A model generated the notes under the pieces. The model ran no database searches. It was not told where the DNA came from and saw nothing but the letters and a program-made list of their open reading frames with translations. The position numbers were made by a program, and so were the translations under genes. Of a stretch of 64,000 bases of DNA, positions 1-9,813 are shown in pieces (positions within the stretch are counted from its first letter, which is position 1; each line of letters begins with the position of its first letter). This DNA is from UBA8106 sp964569695 (GTDB lineage: Bacteria > Acidobacteriota > Vicinamibacteria > Vicinamibacterales > UBA823): assembly GCA_964569695.1 (NCBI GenBank), contig CAZMUA010000008.1, positions 62,001 to 126,000 of the forward strand. The letters are read 5' to 3'.

Positions 1-1317
1 CCGTACGGCTATGCGATTTGGGAGTTGATGCAGAAAGCGTTGGATGATCGATTTAAAGCAACCGGGCATGTTAATGCTTATTTCCCATTATTTATTCCGG
101 AATCCCTCCTCAAAAAAGAGGCTGCTCATGTTGAAGGCTTTGCACCTCAAGTTGCTTGGGTTACCCAGGGTGGTGAAGAAGAGTTGGATGAGCGTCTCGT
201 TGTAAGACCAACGTCTGAAGCAATTGTAGGTACGATGTACTCAAAATGGATTCAATCGTGGCGTGACTTACCATTACTCATCAATCAATGGGGAAATGTT
301 GTTCGATGGGAGAAAGTTACCAGACCATTCTTACGCACAACCGAATTCCTTTGGCAGGAAGGGCACACTGCCCATGAAACCGAGCAAGAGGCTGAGAAGG
401 AGGCCTTGCAAATGCTGGGTGTTTATAAAGACTTCGCTGAACGTGAACTGGCGATGCCTGTTATTGAGGGTAGAAAGAGCGAGAGCGAGAAATTTGCAGG
501 TGCAGTACACACATATTCGATAGAGGCGTTGATGGGCGATGCTCGGGCACTCCAAGCGGGGACTTCCCATCACTTAGGGCAAAACTTTGCAAAGGTCTTT
601 GACATAACGTTTCAGGCTCGTGACAAGTCTTTACAGCACGTTTGGCAGACTTCATGGGGTTTATCCACTCGTTTGGTTGGTGGTGTCATCATGACGCACG
701 GTGATGACAGTGGTCTGGTCTTGCCACCTCGGATCGCCCCGCACCAAGTCGTTATTGTTCCAATTCAGCGTGGAAACTGGAAAGAAACCGTTCTACCACA
801 CGCCACAGCTGTTGAGCAGCAGTTACGCGATGCCGGCATTCGAGTCAAACTTGACGACCGGGAAGCCTATACTCCAGGATGGAAATTTTCTGAATGGGAA
901 CTGCGAGGTGTTCCCTTGCGTCTGGAGATTGGCCCCAAGGATATCGAAAAATCTCAAGTCGTGTTGGCACGCCGTGATACGAGGGACAAAAGTTCGACGT
1001 CACGAGACAACCTGGTGATTTCCGTCCAGACGCTTCTTAAAGAAATCCAAGATGGTTTATATGAGCGAGCCTGTCACTTCAGGGAGCAGCGGACGATTCG
1101 TGCGGAATCGTATAAAGACTTTACGGAAATGATGCAAGGAAGGCCAGGCTTTGTAATTGCACCGTGGTGTGGCGATCGGTCTTGCGAAGAGCGAATTAAG
1201 GCTGCAACACAGGCAACGATTAGAAATTTGCCGCTTGAGAAACCTGAAGTGAATGGTGCGTGTATAGCGTGTGATTCACCTGCGCAAGAAGAGGCTTATT
1301 TTGCGAAAGCCTATTGA
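1..1317 (+). CDS. proS: prolyl-tRNA synthetase (5' end cut by window)
   Basis: Charges tRNA-Pro with proline in the cytoplasm. The reading frame is open from base 1, which already encodes PYGYAIWELMQ, a conserved catalytic-core stretch of class II ProRS, so the true start lies upstream of the window. The TTG and ATG codons at 25-30 are internal. Class II motif 2 is visible around FLRTTEFLWQEGHTAH. There is no bacterial editing insertion. After the anticodon-binding domain comes a C-terminal zinc-type domain with Cys pairs (APWCGDRSC, GACIACDS), and the protein ends in KAY. This is the archaeal/eukaryotic-like (Thermus-type) ProRS, which some bacterial phyla carry instead of the long bacterial form. 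It converges on tatC with only 14 bases between them. Confidence 0.96.
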   Translation, partial: PYGYAIWELMQKALDDRFKATGHVNAYFPLFIPESLLKKEAAHVEGFAPQVAWVTQGGEEELDERLVVRPTSEAIVGTMYSKWIQSWRDLPLLINQWGNVVRWEKVTRPFLRTTEFLWQEGHTAHETEQEAEKEALQMLGVYKDFAERELAMPVIEGRKSESEKFAGAVHTYSIEALMGDARALQAGTSHHLGQNFAKVFDITFQARDKSLQHVWQTSWGLSTRLVGGVIMTHGDDSGLVLPPRIAPHQVVIVPIQRGNWKETVLPHATAVEQQLRDAGIRVKLDDREAYTPGWKFSEWELRGVPLRLEIGPKDIEKSQVVLARRDTRDKSSTSRDNLVISVQTLLKEIQDGLYERACHFREQRTIRAESYKDFTEMMQGRPGFVIAPWCGDRSCEERIKAATQATIRNLPLEKPEVNGACIACDSPAQEEAYFAKAY

Positions 1318-1331
1318 CCAGATCGGCAGCG

Positions 1332-2156
1332 TCACTTCGTTGATTCATCGTCAAGGGAACGTTTCCTGAATACGTAAGCAATCAGAATGCTTAACCCGTA
1401 AAGCATCATCATTGGCACCGCCATGGCCGTTTGTGTTACTGGATCAGCGGACGGTGTGAGTATTGCAGCGACGATGAAGATAATCAGAATTGCGTACTTC
1501 GTATTTTTGATAAGGAATTTTGGTGTTACTAGGCCGAGGCGTGCCAAGAAAAATACGAGTGTTGGCAGTTGGAAGACAATTCCCATGGCAAGGAGCATCT
1601 TGACGTAGAGTGAAAAGACCGGACCAATTTTTGGCAGGAACTCCATGTAATCCGTTGAGAAACCCGCAAAAAACTTCCAGGCTAGCGGAAAGACAGCATA
1701 GTGTGAAAATAGAGCTCCCGCGATAAAAAACATTGTCGAAAAAACAACAAAAGGAATCGCGAATTTCTTTTCGTGTTGAAACAAGCCAGGGGAAATGAAG
1801 AGCCAGACTTGAGTCAAGGTGAATGGTGTCGCCAGTACGAGACCTGCGAGTGCAGCAATCTTCATATAGAGGAAGAAAGCTTCAGCCGGTTCAGTGTAGA
1901 CGAGTCTTCCACCCTCTGGGAGCACCTGTTGTAAGGGCACCATGATAAATTCGAAAATATATTTGATAAATGCGAATGCTATTAGGAACCCGGCAAGGAT
2001 CCCCAGCACCGTACGGACCAAACGCTTTCTGAGCTCATCTAAGTGATCCAGAAATGACATCCGACCGGCTGACGAATCATCGTCAGGATCGGAATCGCCT
2101 GGTGGTAACGGAGCGAGTTCGCCAGGGGGTTTTTCGGATTTTGATTCCAGCGCCAT
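1332..2156 (-). CDS. tatC: Sec-independent protein translocase TatC
   Basis: Integral membrane receptor of the twin-arginine translocase, which recognises RR signal peptides and recruits TatA. The 274-residue protein has the family's hydrophobic segments and the conserved N-terminal block MSFLDHLDELRKR (from about residue 33), followed by the FxxKY and YTEPAEAFF region typical of TatC. An acidic, Pro/Ser-rich extension of about 32 residues precedes that block. The ATG at 2156 has no clear ribosome site, so the ATG at residue 33 is a possible alternative start. It lies 20 bases downstream of tatA on the same strand, the usual tatA-tatC order. The several Tat-signal proteins elsewhere in the window would be its clients. 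Confidence 0.95.
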   Translation of the reverse strand: MALESKSEKPPGELAPLPPGDSDPDDDSSAGRMSFLDHLDELRKRLVRTVLGILAGFLIAFAFIKYIFEFIMVPLQQVLPEGGRLVYTEPAEAFFLYMKIAALAGLVLATPFTLTQVWLFISPGLFQHEKKFAIPFVVFSTMFFIAGALFSHYAVFPLAWKFFAGFSTDYMEFLPKIGPVFSLYVKMLLAMGIVFQLPTLVFFLARLGLVTPKFLIKNTKYAILIIFIVAAILTPSADPVTQTAMAVPMMMLYGLSILIAYVFRKRSLDDESTK

Positions 2157-2176
2157 CGAGAATTAATCAACCACCT

Positions 2177-2476
2177 TTACGACTGACTCTTGCTTGGCGT
2201 AGCAGGCGTTGATGCAGGAGGCGTCTGACTTTCGTCGTTTACCGTATCTTTTTCAGCTATTGGTTCGCTCTTCGGAGTGTCGAGTGGTGTTGTTTGTTTC
2301 TCTTCGACGCGGATCTCCTCCTCCAAGGTATTCCTCAAATCGTTCGAAGCCCGCTTGAACTCACCAATACTCTTACCAAGAGATTTACCAAGTTCAGGTA
2401 GCTTACGTGGTCCAAAAATAATTAATGCAATTACGAATATGATGATAAGTTCGGGCATTCCGATTGAACCAAACAT
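2177..2476 (-). CDS. tatA: twin-arginine translocase subunit TatA/TatB family
   Basis: Small membrane subunit that forms the Tat protein-conducting assembly. The 99-residue protein starts with MFGSIGMPELIIIF, a single transmembrane helix. It continues with FGPRKLPELGKSLGKSIGEF, the hinge and amphipathic helix that define TatA, and a charged, Pro/Thr-rich tail. I chose the ATG at 2476 because AAGGAG lies just upstream of it and the family's N-terminus is exactly there; the longer open frame upstream encodes Cys/Trp-rich sequence unlike TatA. It is co-transcribed with tatC and divergent from the processing protease gene. Confidence 0.93.
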   Translation of the reverse strand: MFGSIGMPELIIIFVIALIIFGPRKLPELGKSLGKSIGEFKRASNDLRNTLEEEIRVEEKQTTPLDTPKSEPIAEKDTVNDESQTPPASTPATPSKSQS

Positions 2477-2715
2477 CGCCTGCCACTCCTTCGTTAGCAC
2501 GTGTGTCTGTTGCCGGTGCGAACACCATATATGGTTACACCGACGTCTATCGTAATTCGCAGCTCGATAGCAGAACCCCCAGCATGAGGGTTTCCAGCAC
2601 GTGCAAGTAACTGATCGCATTATAGAAACGTCCGCTACTCTGGTCAAGCAATCTGGTATGTGTCGGCGCTTGGAACTAATTGTTGGATAGAGGCTTATCT
2701 GTTAGTATCGAGTTT

Positions 2716-4335
2716 ATGAAAATGCCCGGATCTTCTTCCCTTGCGGTCTGGGCCGTGTTCCTTTCAGCGGTCACAGGCGGTTTGTTTGGTGGGCGAGTAT
2801 TAGCAACCCAAGACCGCAGTTTCGAAAAATATAAAGTTTTTGCAACCGCTCTAGCAGTTATTGAGGAAACCTACGTTGGGGACGTGGGTTCCGATCGCCT
2901 CGTGTACGGTGCTATTAACGGAATGCTTCAAAAACTCGATCCACATTCGAGTTTTATGGATCCTCGTTCGTACTCGCAGATGCGTGAACGACAGGAGGGG
3001 CGTTATTATGGCCTCGGCATTACGATCCAGGTTCGTAATGGTGATATCTCTGTTATCTCACTATTTGAAGGTTCACCAGCCTACCGACAGGGGATTCGAC
3101 GTGGTGATGTCATTGCGAGGATTGAAGGAGAGGATGTCAAGGGATGGACTAGCGATCAAGCAGTACGACAGTTGCGAGGGCCTAAAGGATCGACGGTTAA
3201 CATCTCGATTCGTCGCGAGGGCTACAATGAGTTAATTCCACTTACGGTCGAACGAGATGAAATCAACATCCCGACTATTCTTGGCGCGTTCATGGTTGAT
3301 GATTCGACGGGATACGTGCGTTTGCGGGATTTTTCAGAGACGACTGATCGCGATTTAAGTAATGCCTTGCACGACTTGTCTGGGCAGGGAATGAAGCAGT
3401 TACTGCTCGATTTAAGGAATAACCCCGGTGGACCACTTGACCAGGCCATTAAGGTGGCAAACCGATTCCTCACTCGTGGGGACATGATCGTCTATACACG
3501 TGGGCGAATTCAGAACTCGGACCAGGATTATCATGCCAGTGAAGACAGTGATTTTACTGAGTTGCCATTGGTAATACTGGTGAATAGAAACAGTGCTAGT
3601 GCTTCGGAAATTGTTGCCGGTGCGGTGCAAGACCACGATCGTGGCTTAATCGTTGGAGAAACAACGTTTGGAAAAGCTCTCGTACAATCAATTTACCGTA
3701 TAAGCCAAGGGGCTGGGCTTGCTCTAACGACGGCACGCTATTACACGCCAAGCGGACGACTCATTCAGCGTCCGTGGGAGGGTGAGTTTTCCGAGTATTT
3801 GACCTACTCTCTTCGAGAGCAAGAAGTGGAACGCGATCACGAGATCTCTGATTTAAAGTACACGTCTGGGGGACGTCAGGTCTATGGCGGCGGTGGCATT
3901 GAACCGGATTTCTTTAAGCCTGGCCCTATAGAGGGTTTTGTCCCAACAGAGTTCGGCAGGTTACTGTACGCTCGGCAGACATTTCCTCGTTACGCGCAAA
4001 AGTACTCCGCACTTGGTGATACACGTATTACTGTGACGGCGACAGGCCGCGAGACGGTTTCGCAAGGTTTTGAAGTGTCTGAGGCGATGATGCGTGATTT
4101 TAAATCGTTTTTAGACGATGAGCGGATCTTGATTAAGGAAGAGTCATTTCTAAGCGACAGATTGTTCATCCGCAGCATGATTCGTTATGAAATTGACCTT
4201 GCTCTATTTGGGATCGTCGAAGCTCGTCAAAGGTTGCTGAACGACGACCCACAGGCTTGGTATGGACTCAGCCTGTTTAAGGAAGCCCACGAACTTTCAC
4301 TTTTATCGAAAAAATCGACTGTAGTGAATCCCTGA
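2716..4335 (+). CDS. S41 family carboxyl-terminal processing protease (CtpA-like)
   Basis: Periplasmic or membrane-anchored serine protease that trims protein C-termini. The 539-residue protein begins with a hydrophobic signal/anchor (SSLAVWAVFLSAVTGGLFGG). A PDZ domain follows at about residues 95-180 (GLGITIQV, GSPAYRQGIRRGDVI), then the S41 catalytic core. The nucleophile Ser is in NSASASEIVAGA (about residue 295), with the general-base Lys 25 residues later in TFGKALVQ (about 320), as in Tsp/CtpA. LLDLRNNPGGPLDQA is the oxyanion-region motif. A C-terminal extension of about 150 residues has no recognised domain. The ATG at 2716 precedes the anchor and is preferred over the upstream TTG, although its ribosome site is weak. 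Confidence 0.92.
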   Translation: MKMPGSSSLAVWAVFLSAVTGGLFGGRVLATQDRSFEKYKVFATALAVIEETYVGDVGSDRLVYGAINGMLQKLDPHSSFMDPRSYSQMRERQEGRYYGLGITIQVRNGDISVISLFEGSPAYRQGIRRGDVIARIEGEDVKGWTSDQAVRQLRGPKGSTVNISIRREGYNELIPLTVERDEINIPTILGAFMVDDSTGYVRLRDFSETTDRDLSNALHDLSGQGMKQLLLDLRNNPGGPLDQAIKVANRFLTRGDMIVYTRGRIQNSDQDYHASEDSDFTELPLVILVNRNSASASEIVAGAVQDHDRGLIVGETTFGKALVQSIYRISQGAGLALTTARYYTPSGRLIQRPWEGEFSEYLTYSLREQEVERDHEISDLKYTSGGRQVYGGGGIEPDFFKPGPIEGFVPTEFGRLLYARQTFPRYAQKYSALGDTRITVTATGRETVSQGFEVSEAMMRDFKSFLDDERILIKEESFLSDRLFIRSMIRYEIDLALFGIVEARQRLLNDDPQAWYGLSLFKEAHELSLLSKKSTVVNP

Positions 4336-4748
4336 GACATTCTGTAAACCATTCGATTTTTCGTTTCAGAAGCATTGCCGCCAGCTTCGGATAACAATAT
4401 TTTGTGGTGTAAATTACTCTTGCCCCAAGGGGTAGCACCTTGGTACACTTAGCCCAATAAAAGTATGACAACGGGGTCTCCCGGTAGATTTCAGACTGAG
4501 GGGAGGGAGTCACCGTAACCGTCTCTAGATAAGTTATTTAGCTGTTTTAGGTCGGTGGAGATGAATATGTGCCGGCCGCGGTAGAGGGGGCAGTTAGTGG
4601 TCATTTTACAATATGGCACGCCCTCTAGGTTCCGATGAGGAATTCCCAGCCGTTCGTCGGCGTTCGACTGCGTCCGACCGTACGGCTAGTTTTGCGTACG
4701 CGGATGTTTAACTGGCTTGACATATTTATTGGGTGAGGAGTCAAGGGA
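4336..4748. other. 413-base intergenic region with two inverted repeats, no gene recognised
   Basis: No credible coding frame, tRNA or known RNA family was recognised here. Two perfect inverted repeats stand out: CCAAGG/CCTTGG at 4425-4430 and 4438-4443 (7-base loop), and TAGAGGG/CCCTCTA at 4582-4588 and 4621-4627 (32-base loop). The smc promoter should lie here. The ribosome site for smc is probably the GGTGAGGAG just before the ATG. Confidence 0.5.
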
Positions 4749-7700
4749 ATGCAGCAAGGTATTCAACTGCACAACCTGGAGATCTCGGGTTTCAAAAGCT
4801 TTCCAGACCGTTCTGAATTGGCATTTGACCAGGGTGTAACGGCTATCGTCGGACCAAACGGGTGCGGAAAGAGCAACTTGGTCGACGCCATTACCTGGGT
4901 GCTTGGTGAACAGAGTGCCAAAAGTTTACGGGGCGCCAAGATGGAGGATGTGATTTTCAGCGGTAGTGATGGCCGTAAGCCGACATCTGCAGCGGAAGTA
5001 AAACTGTTGTTGAAAGGCGTGATTTCTACCAGCAATGGTAACGGGAATGGTCACAATGTTTCTGTTGCAGTTGAGCCCAGCGATGTGTCGGTCGTGACTC
5101 AGGAGACAGAATTAGCGGGAGTTGGAGCCCGTGATGTCGTTGTTTCAAGGCGCCTCTATCGTTCTGGTGAAAGTGAATACCTCATTGACGATAAAGTGTG
5201 TCGCCTTCGTGACGTTCAGGATCTTCTGATGGATGCGGGGGTTGGTGTCAAGGGCTATGCAGTCATCGAACAGGGCAAGATTGGACAGATTTTAAGCGCA
5301 CGTGCACACGACCGTCGGGTCTTGATAGAAGAAGCGGCAGGTGTAACGAAATATAAGAGTCGACGTCATGCCGCCGAGTTAAAACTGAACGCAGCACAGC
5401 AAAACTTGGTTCGGGTTGAGGATATTGTCTACGAGGTTCAGAAGCAGCGGAATGCTTTAAAGAGACAGGCTGCGAAGGCTCGTCGATATCGGCGGTTACG
5501 TGACGAATTGCGTAAATGGGAGAAAGTTGTATTTGCGTATCGATATCGGTTGTTAGGCGAGACGGTAGAGGCTGCACGTCTCGAACTGACGGAAGAACGT
5601 TCCCGAGAACAGGTTGCTGAAGACAGTCTCTCCCAGGTCGAAACGCGCCAAGAGCAATTGCGTATCAAGTTGGCTGAAAGTGAGACTAAGGTCACGTCAA
5701 ATCGTGACACAGTTCATGCATGTGACCTTGATATTAAAAAACGGCAGCAGCAGATCGAATTTGATAAAGAACAGATCTCAAATTTAAATGTAACGTTGCA
5801 GGAATTACGTAGTGAAATTAGCAATCTCGAATTACGTCAAGAGCCGGCTCGTATCGATCTTACGGAACGTCGAAAGACTGCTGAATTAGTGAGATGCGAG
5901 CGAGATAAGGTTGCTCAGCAGTTGTCGAAAGTTGAAGTGGATGACCTAGGCATTCGGCAAGCTGTAGAAGTTAAGGAGAAAGATGTTGAGGCGTGCCGAA
6001 GTGACGTGTTCTCAGTTATTAATACTGCGACTACGCTGCAACATACTTTAGATCACACAACAAATGCCCAAACAAGACTTTTGGATGAATTGGCTAAGAT
6101 TGATATTGAAAACCAGGATGTGAAGTCTGAAGCTGAACAACTCTCGGCGACACATCAGACGACGATTGAAGCACGTGCTCTTGTGCAGAAGGATCTAGAC
6201 ACAGTTTTAGAAGCTTATGGTAAGTGTCAACGTGAATTATCTGCGCTTTGTGAGCAACACAGTGCTTTACGTGAAAAGGCTAATACATCTGATCGCGATA
6301 TCGCGACTTGTGCAGCCCGTCTACAATCTCTTGAAGAATTAAGTGCGGCGCGAGCCGGTTACATTGATGGTGCGCGGTTTATCCTTTCTCAAAAGAATGA
6401 AACCCGTCCTCATTTGGGATCAGTTGCTGATTACGTCAATGTTGCGCCTGAGTACGAACGTGCTGTTGAAGCTTGTTTGGGAAACTTATTGCAGTATGTT
6501 GTAGTGTCCAGGCATGTTCATGCGACGGAGTGGTTGGAGCACATACGTAAGGAACAAGCAGGACGTTGCGGATTTCTGGTGGTGGATGATTCGCTTGTAG
6601 AAACTGCACAATCTGAGAATATAACGCCTGCAGAACTCGTGTCGGTGGAATCTGTCGTTAAAGTTGAGGGTTCTTACGCGTCGGCTATCCGTGAAGCCAT
6701 TCGCGTAGTCGCTGGGCAGGTTGCGATCGCTGAAACTCCTGAACAGGCGAGAAGGGTTGCCGGTCAGACAAGTCAGCAGATTGTGACATTGTCAGGGGAT
6801 ATTTTTAGTGGTTCAAGATTGGTGTGTGGTGGAGGTAAGACTGAGGCGCTTGGGATACTAGCCGCTAAACGAGAAGTGAAAGAGCTGCAAAGTCAACTGC
6901 TGACGATGCGGGGTAAGGCAGAGGTCATTACGACTGACCTTCAAACACTCAGCCATGTGCAGGTCGATCTTGAGTCAAAGATTGTAGGGTTTGAAGAGGA
7001 TCAGAGAAAGCATGAGAAATCGTTACTCGAGTTTGATCTGCAGCTAGGCACCTTAGCTAACGAGTCGTCCCGCCTTCAACGTAAACAAGACCTTCTTCAT
7101 GTTGAACAGCAGAAAGCCGAAGAAGAACAACAAAATATTAAAGCTCGCCAGGCTGAAGTCCAAGAATCGCTTGAACAGATAGATCTGAAAAAACGGAAGT
7201 CAGATGAGCGTTTGACGCTGGCCCAACAAGACTTGTTTCAAGCCAAAACTGAGATTGATGTGTTGAGACAACGGCTTGCAGAGTCCAAGGCTTCCTATGC
7301 GGCTTTGACAGAGCGATCTACGGCAACCGATACCGATGTACATCGACTTGAAGAATTAGTAACAGATCTTGAGGTAAGGTTAGCAGCACAAACGGAAGCA
7401 GTGGAGCGGGCCGAAGCTCGATGTGAATTGTTACACTCTGGTATTGAAAGTGCTGAGAAAGAATTGGCCAGAGAGGTTGAAAATTATGAGTTGCTTCGTT
7501 CTGCTGTGAAGTCAGGATCCGATGAGGTGTCGGAGTTGCGTCGCGATTTTAGCAGCTTGGATGAAACTCTTAGAACATCACGATCCGAACTCGATGAGAT
7601 TCGCGATAAGGTTGGTCAATTCAAGGTTGCGTGTGCCACAGTTGAGGCAGATTTATCACATTTGAGTAACTCTTGTTTGGAAGCTACTCAACTGGACCTG

Positions 7701-8534
7701 GATTCCGTTGTTGCTGAAGTCGCCCAATTGGAGTCCGACTGTGCGATTCAGCCCGATATTGAGACGGCTGAATCTCAGGATGATCTCGAAGAAGAAGCTG
7801 ATTTTTCAGACACAGAAGCCATTGATGAGAGCGTAGACGCCAACTTGAATCGCGATAGCCAAAGTTCAGAGTCTACGTCTGAGTCTCGTCCACTAACTGC
7901 AGATGAGATGCTCGTGCGAATTCGTTCAAAAATCGATCGACTAGGTGCCGTGAATATGATGGCTATTGACCAATTCGATGAGTTGGAAACTCGGCATGCC
8001 TTCTTGACGTCGCAACAGCAAGATCTCCTAGACTCGATTGCGGCAACTAACACTGCTATCAAAAAAATTAATAAAACCACTAAAGAACGTTTCCAAGAGG
8101 CATTCGACGCGATTAACACACACTTTCAGTCTACGTTTTCGACTTTGTTCGGAGGAGGGCGCGCTGGTCTAGTATTGCTTGACGAGGCTGATGTTCTCGA
8201 AAGTGGGGTAGATATCATTGCACAACCACCCGGCAAGCGTTTGCAGAGTGTTCAGCTGCTTTCAGGTGGGGAAAAAGCGATGTCTGCTATGGCGCTTATG
8301 TTTGCTATCTTCAAATACAAACCGAGCCCATTTTGTTTGCTTGATGAAATTGATGCACCACTAGACGACGCAAACATTGGCCGCTTCATTGATATGCTGC
8401 GTGGGATGCAAGATCACACCCAGTTCATTTTGATCACACACAACCGCAAAACGATGGAAATAGCTAATCGTCTTTACGGGGTGACCATGGAGGAACCGGG
8501 CGTGTCTAAGCTCATTTCAATGGAGGTTAACTGA
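4749..8534 (+). CDS. smc: chromosome segregation protein SMC
   Basis: ATPase that forms a long coiled-coil dimer and, with ScpA/ScpB, compacts and segregates the chromosome. The protein has 1261 residues against about 1150-1200 in most bacteria. The Walker A GPNGCGKSN is at 35-43. Long heptad-rich arms flank a hinge near 545-700 (GSVADYVNVAPEYERAVEACLG). The C-terminal head carries the signature LSGGEKAMSAMAL (about 1171) and Walker B FCLLDEIDAP (about 1194-1203). Two features account for the extra length: an Asn/Gly stretch (NGNGNGHN) in the N-terminal head near residue 95, and an acidic Ser/Asp/Glu-rich insert at about 997-1052, just before RLGAVNMMAID. GGTGAGGAG precedes the ATG. The M48 protease gene follows after 59 bases. 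Confidence 0.97.
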   Translation: MQQGIQLHNLEISGFKSFPDRSELAFDQGVTAIVGPNGCGKSNLVDAITWVLGEQSAKSLRGAKMEDVIFSGSDGRKPTSAAEVKLLLKGVISTSNGNGNGHNVSVAVEPSDVSVVTQETELAGVGARDVVVSRRLYRSGESEYLIDDKVCRLRDVQDLLMDAGVGVKGYAVIEQGKIGQILSARAHDRRVLIEEAAGVTKYKSRRHAAELKLNAAQQNLVRVEDIVYEVQKQRNALKRQAAKARRYRRLRDELRKWEKVVFAYRYRLLGETVEAARLELTEERSREQVAEDSLSQVETRQEQLRIKLAESETKVTSNRDTVHACDLDIKKRQQQIEFDKEQISNLNVTLQELRSEISNLELRQEPARIDLTERRKTAELVRCERDKVAQQLSKVEVDDLGIRQAVEVKEKDVEACRSDVFSVINTATTLQHTLDHTTNAQTRLLDELAKIDIENQDVKSEAEQLSATHQTTIEARALVQKDLDTVLEAYGKCQRELSALCEQHSALREKANTSDRDIATCAARLQSLEELSAARAGYIDGARFILSQKNETRPHLGSVADYVNVAPEYERAVEACLGNLLQYVVVSRHVHATEWLEHIRKEQAGRCGFLVVDDSLVETAQSENITPAELVSVESVVKVEGSYASAIREAIRVVAGQVAIAETPEQARRVAGQTSQQIVTLSGDIFSGSRLVCGGGKTEALGILAAKREVKELQSQLLTMRGKAEVITTDLQTLSHVQVDLESKIVGFEEDQRKHEKSLLEFDLQLGTLANESSRLQRKQDLLHVEQQKAEEEQQNIKARQAEVQESLEQIDLKKRKSDERLTLAQQDLFQAKTEIDVLRQRLAESKASYAALTERSTATDTDVHRLEELVTDLEVRLAAQTEAVERAEARCELLHSGIESAEKELAREVENYELLRSAVKSGSDEVSELRRDFSSLDETLRTSRSELDEIRDKVGQFKVACATVEADLSHLSNSCLEATQLDLDSVVAEVAQLESDCAIQPDIETAESQDDLEEEADFSDTEAIDESVDANLNRDSQSSESTSESRPLTADEMLVRIRSKIDRLGAVNMMAIDQFDELETRHAFLTSQQQDLLDSIAATNTAIKKINKTTKERFQEAFDAINTHFQSTFSTLFGGGRAGLVLLDEADVLESGVDIIAQPPGKRLQSVQLLSGGEKAMSAMALMFAIFKYKPSPFCLLDEIDAPLDDANIGRFIDMLRGMQDHTQFILITHNRKTMEIANRLYGVTMEEPGVSKLISMEVN

Positions 8535-8593
8535 AAGGCTCGCCACAGACCTTATAGTTGTCGTTGAATATTTCTGACTTGTCTTGTTGAAGA

Positions 8594-9718
8594 GTGAACG
8601 AAGATAAAGCTACCAGGTATCATCGTCTACGGCGCCGCGCAGCACTGTTCTCACTTATCACCAGTTTCTCGATGCTTCTTTTCCTAATCGGATCTGGAAG
8701 TAATGAGATCATGCGTGACATTGCCCAAGATTTTGCTGCGGCCGCACCGTCTTTTATCAGGGCCATTGCTGCCGCTTGTTTAGCTGCGATTGCTTTGATT
8801 GTGCTGCATGAAACGCTAATGCTGGGACCACGCCTCTATATTGTGAATCTTGAACGTCGATATGGATTGACCACAGTGTCTCTTGGAGCATCAGTTGTCG
8901 ATCATTTGAAGGCCATGTTTTTCACTTTGATAGTTGCTTCGCCTGTTGTAGCAAGTGTCTACATTACTATGCGATCCTGGTCTAGTTTATGGTGGCTCTT
9001 TACTGGGATCCTTTGTTCACTTGTAATGGGTGGTGTGATGAGAATAGCACCAGCCGTGTTGTTACCAAGACACACACCTTTCGTACCAGTTAATCGTCAG
9101 GTTCTGTGTCAACGTTTAAAAGATCTCTCTAAGCGTGCTGGCACCACCACCCTTGGAGTGTATGAACTTCGTGTAGGAGGAAGAAATCGAAGGGCTAATG
9201 CGACAGTCACAGGGTTTGGTGATACTTGTAGTATTTTTCTTTCCGATACACTCATACAGAATTACTCGGATGACGAGATTGAGGTTGTAATAGCACACGA
9301 GATGGCACATCATCTGCATGGCCACATTTGGTTTAGTCTGGTGTGCGACTCTTTAGTTCTGCTTGCAGGATGTTTTAACGCATCACTGGTTTTACCTATA
9401 TTTGTCAAACATTTTGGATTACAGGGCATCGATGATGTGAGTGGGTTACCGTTGATCGTACTCGTGGTTGGTCTAACTGTGCTGGCCGGTCAACCGATCA
9501 TCAATCTAATTTCGAGATATCAAGAACGACTTGCCGATCGTAAGGCTCTGGAAATGACTAGGAAGCCTGCTGCATTTGTATCGGCACTTCGGCGTCTCTG
9601 TGTTCAAAATCTTGCTGAGTATCGCCCATCCTGGTTAAATGAAGTTCTTTTTCATACCCATCCGTCCGTTGCTCAACGGATTTCAGAAGCTCAGCGTTGG
9701 GCTAAGCTCGAGGGGTAA
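8594..9718 (+). CDS. M48 family (Ste24/HtpX-like) membrane metalloprotease
   Basis: Zinc-dependent integral-membrane protease, family M48. The 374-residue protein has hydrophobic segments near 17-34, 53-75, 107-125 and 130-158, and further ones after the active site. The zinc motif HEMAH is at 235-239. A likely third ligand Glu lies in the RYQERLADRKALE block near 310, which matches the family's E-x-x-AD motif. The segment LYIVNLERRYGLTT near 80-95 resembles the loop preceding the catalytic domain in Ste24-type CAAX proteases. Translation begins at GTG. The substrate cannot be told from the sequence; quality control of membrane proteins is the usual role. It converges on pnp. Confidence 0.85.
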   Translation: MNEDKATRYHRLRRRAALFSLITSFSMLLFLIGSGSNEIMRDIAQDFAAAAPSFIRAIAAACLAAIALIVLHETLMLGPRLYIVNLERRYGLTTVSLGASVVDHLKAMFFTLIVASPVVASVYITMRSWSSLWWLFTGILCSLVMGGVMRIAPAVLLPRHTPFVPVNRQVLCQRLKDLSKRAGTTTLGVYELRVGGRNRRANATVTGFGDTCSIFLSDTLIQNYSDDEIEVVIAHEMAHHLHGHIWFSLVCDSLVLLAGCFNASLVLPIFVKHFGLQGIDDVSGLPLIVLVVGLTVLAGQPIINLISRYQERLADRKALEMTRKPAAFVSALRRLCVQNLAEYRPSWLNEVLFHTHPSVAQRISEAQRWAKLEG

Positions 9719-9779
9719 AATGTAAGGAATGAGGCGACCGCTGGTTGATTAGCACCAAGAAGTGCGCGTCGACGGACCA

Positions 9780-9803
9780 TTTCTCCAGATAAGTCTGGAG
9801 AAA
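9780..9803. terminator. perfect hairpin between convergent M48 gene and pnp
   Basis: TTTCTCCAGA at 9780-9789 and its exact complement at 9794-9803 form a 10-bp stem with a 4-base loop. It sits in the short gap between two converging genes, the usual place for a bidirectional terminator. No clean T run follows on either strand, so the intrinsic-terminator role is inferred. Confidence 0.55.
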
Positions 9804-9813
9804 CTCTCTTGGC

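Noticed and set aside
4569..4584. GTGCCGGCCGCGGTAG resembles the 16S rRNA 530-loop consensus
   Set aside because: Only about 16 bases match and no other rRNA sequence is around; it is a chance similarity.
4717..4722. Perfect TTGACA just before smc
   Set aside because: A -10 box at 17 bases would be at or inside the start codon region, so it cannot drive smc from a normal promoter.
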